From positions 1 through 42,879 of the forward strand of contig JAGARW010000155.1 in NCBI GenBank assembly GCA_017621975.1: a stretch of 42,879 bases of DNA, written 5' to 3'. Made by a program: the position numbers and the translations under genes. Shown piece by piece: positions 42,775-42,879 of this stretch (the first letter of the stretch is position 1; each line of letters starts with the position of its first letter). Below the pieces are notes generated by a model, which was given only the letters and a program-made list of their open reading frames with translations, was not told the origin of the DNA and did no database searches. The stretch comes from Lachnospiraceae bacterium (GTDB taxonomy: Bacteria > Bacillota > Clostridia > Lachnospirales > Lachnospiraceae).

Positions 42775-42879
42775 ACATGCTGCACCGAGTACGGATAAAT
42801 CCGAACCCTCAACTTCCGCCAGCGTGATGGTCTTGGAACCGTCCTTATAGTTGAAAGTAAGGATTATCTTGTCCTCATA
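42775..42879 (-). CDS. C-terminal end of a larger protein, perhaps a serine recombinase (partial)
   Basis: The minus-strand frame entering from the edge reads YEDKIILTFNYKDGSKTITL then AEVEGSDLSVLGAACRG. The style (LTFNYKDGS-T then GSDLSxLGA) resembles the extreme C-terminus of large serine recombinases of Clostridia. There is no stop before the terminator stem; the frame continues in register into the 92-aa gene. So this is either the tail of a recombinase whose stop was lost, or the N-terminal part of the small gene. The family call is a guess from pattern. Confidence 0.3.

Overview
The window looks like a chromosomal segment of a spore-forming, Gram-positive member of the Clostridia, most likely Lachnospiraceae. 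The pointers are the alpha/beta-type small acid-soluble spore protein, a YtvI-type sporulation membrane protein, the gene order tig-clpP-clpX-lon-engB, strong GGAGG ribosome sites, lipoprotein-anchored ABC binding proteins, a short (~760 aa) glycogen phosphorylase, and several small proteins of the kind seen in that family. The assignment is inference from gene content; no 16S or other marker is present. Nearly all genes lie on the minus strand.

Layout. 1-1710: two translationally coupled efflux adaptor (HlyD-type) genes, the second cut by the window edge. 1780-2148: a nested palindromic repeat and a terminator. 2228-2905: a PAP2-like membrane protein. 3022-3341: a compact type I toxin-antitoxin locus (28-aa holin-like toxin plus convergent antisense RNA). 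3403-12839: housekeeping proteolysis and ribosome-biogenesis genes (tig, clpP, clpX, terminator, lon, engB, ytvI, truA, vanZ-like, two small orphans). 13161-13364: SASP. 13440-15968: polar amino acid ABC importer with a hairpin-rich leader. 16265-19395: an accessory-looking operon of a stand-alone carbon-nitrogen hydrolase with a 210-residue unknown N-terminal region, a winged-helix protein and a helical protein of unknown function. 19563-21417: CarD-like regulator, an orphan and a LysR regulator. 21503-23570: a FIST-domain protein coupled to a soluble chemoreceptor. 23714-26656: DJ-1 protein, repeat-rich lipoprotein and NSS-type transporter in one coupled operon. 26991-40288: mostly alpha-glucan metabolism (CYTH protein, LacI regulator, malQ, malG, malF, malE, a PD-(D/E)XK protein with a long heptad tail, glgP, a second LacI regulator, PPi-type phosphofructokinase). 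40431-42690: Ca2+/Na+ antiporter, a TIM-barrel-like protein and a small orphan.

How it fits together. The MalEFG importer brings in maltodextrin, MalQ and GlgP rearrange and phosphorolyse it, and phosphofructokinase feeds glycolysis. Two LacI-family repressors sit beside these genes. The glgP promoter carries two perfect 14-bp palindromes and the malE promoter carries four tandem 12-bp repeats, so both promoters look repressor-controlled.

The most interesting items are the three-gene hydrolase/winged-helix/helical operon with its own internal promoter and a tandem-repeat operator candidate; a family of three dispersed palindromic repeats, one of which appears to be the empty form of the other two; the type I toxin-antitoxin locus; and a structured leader before the amino acid transporter. 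No tRNA, rRNA, CRISPR array or insertion sequence was recognised.
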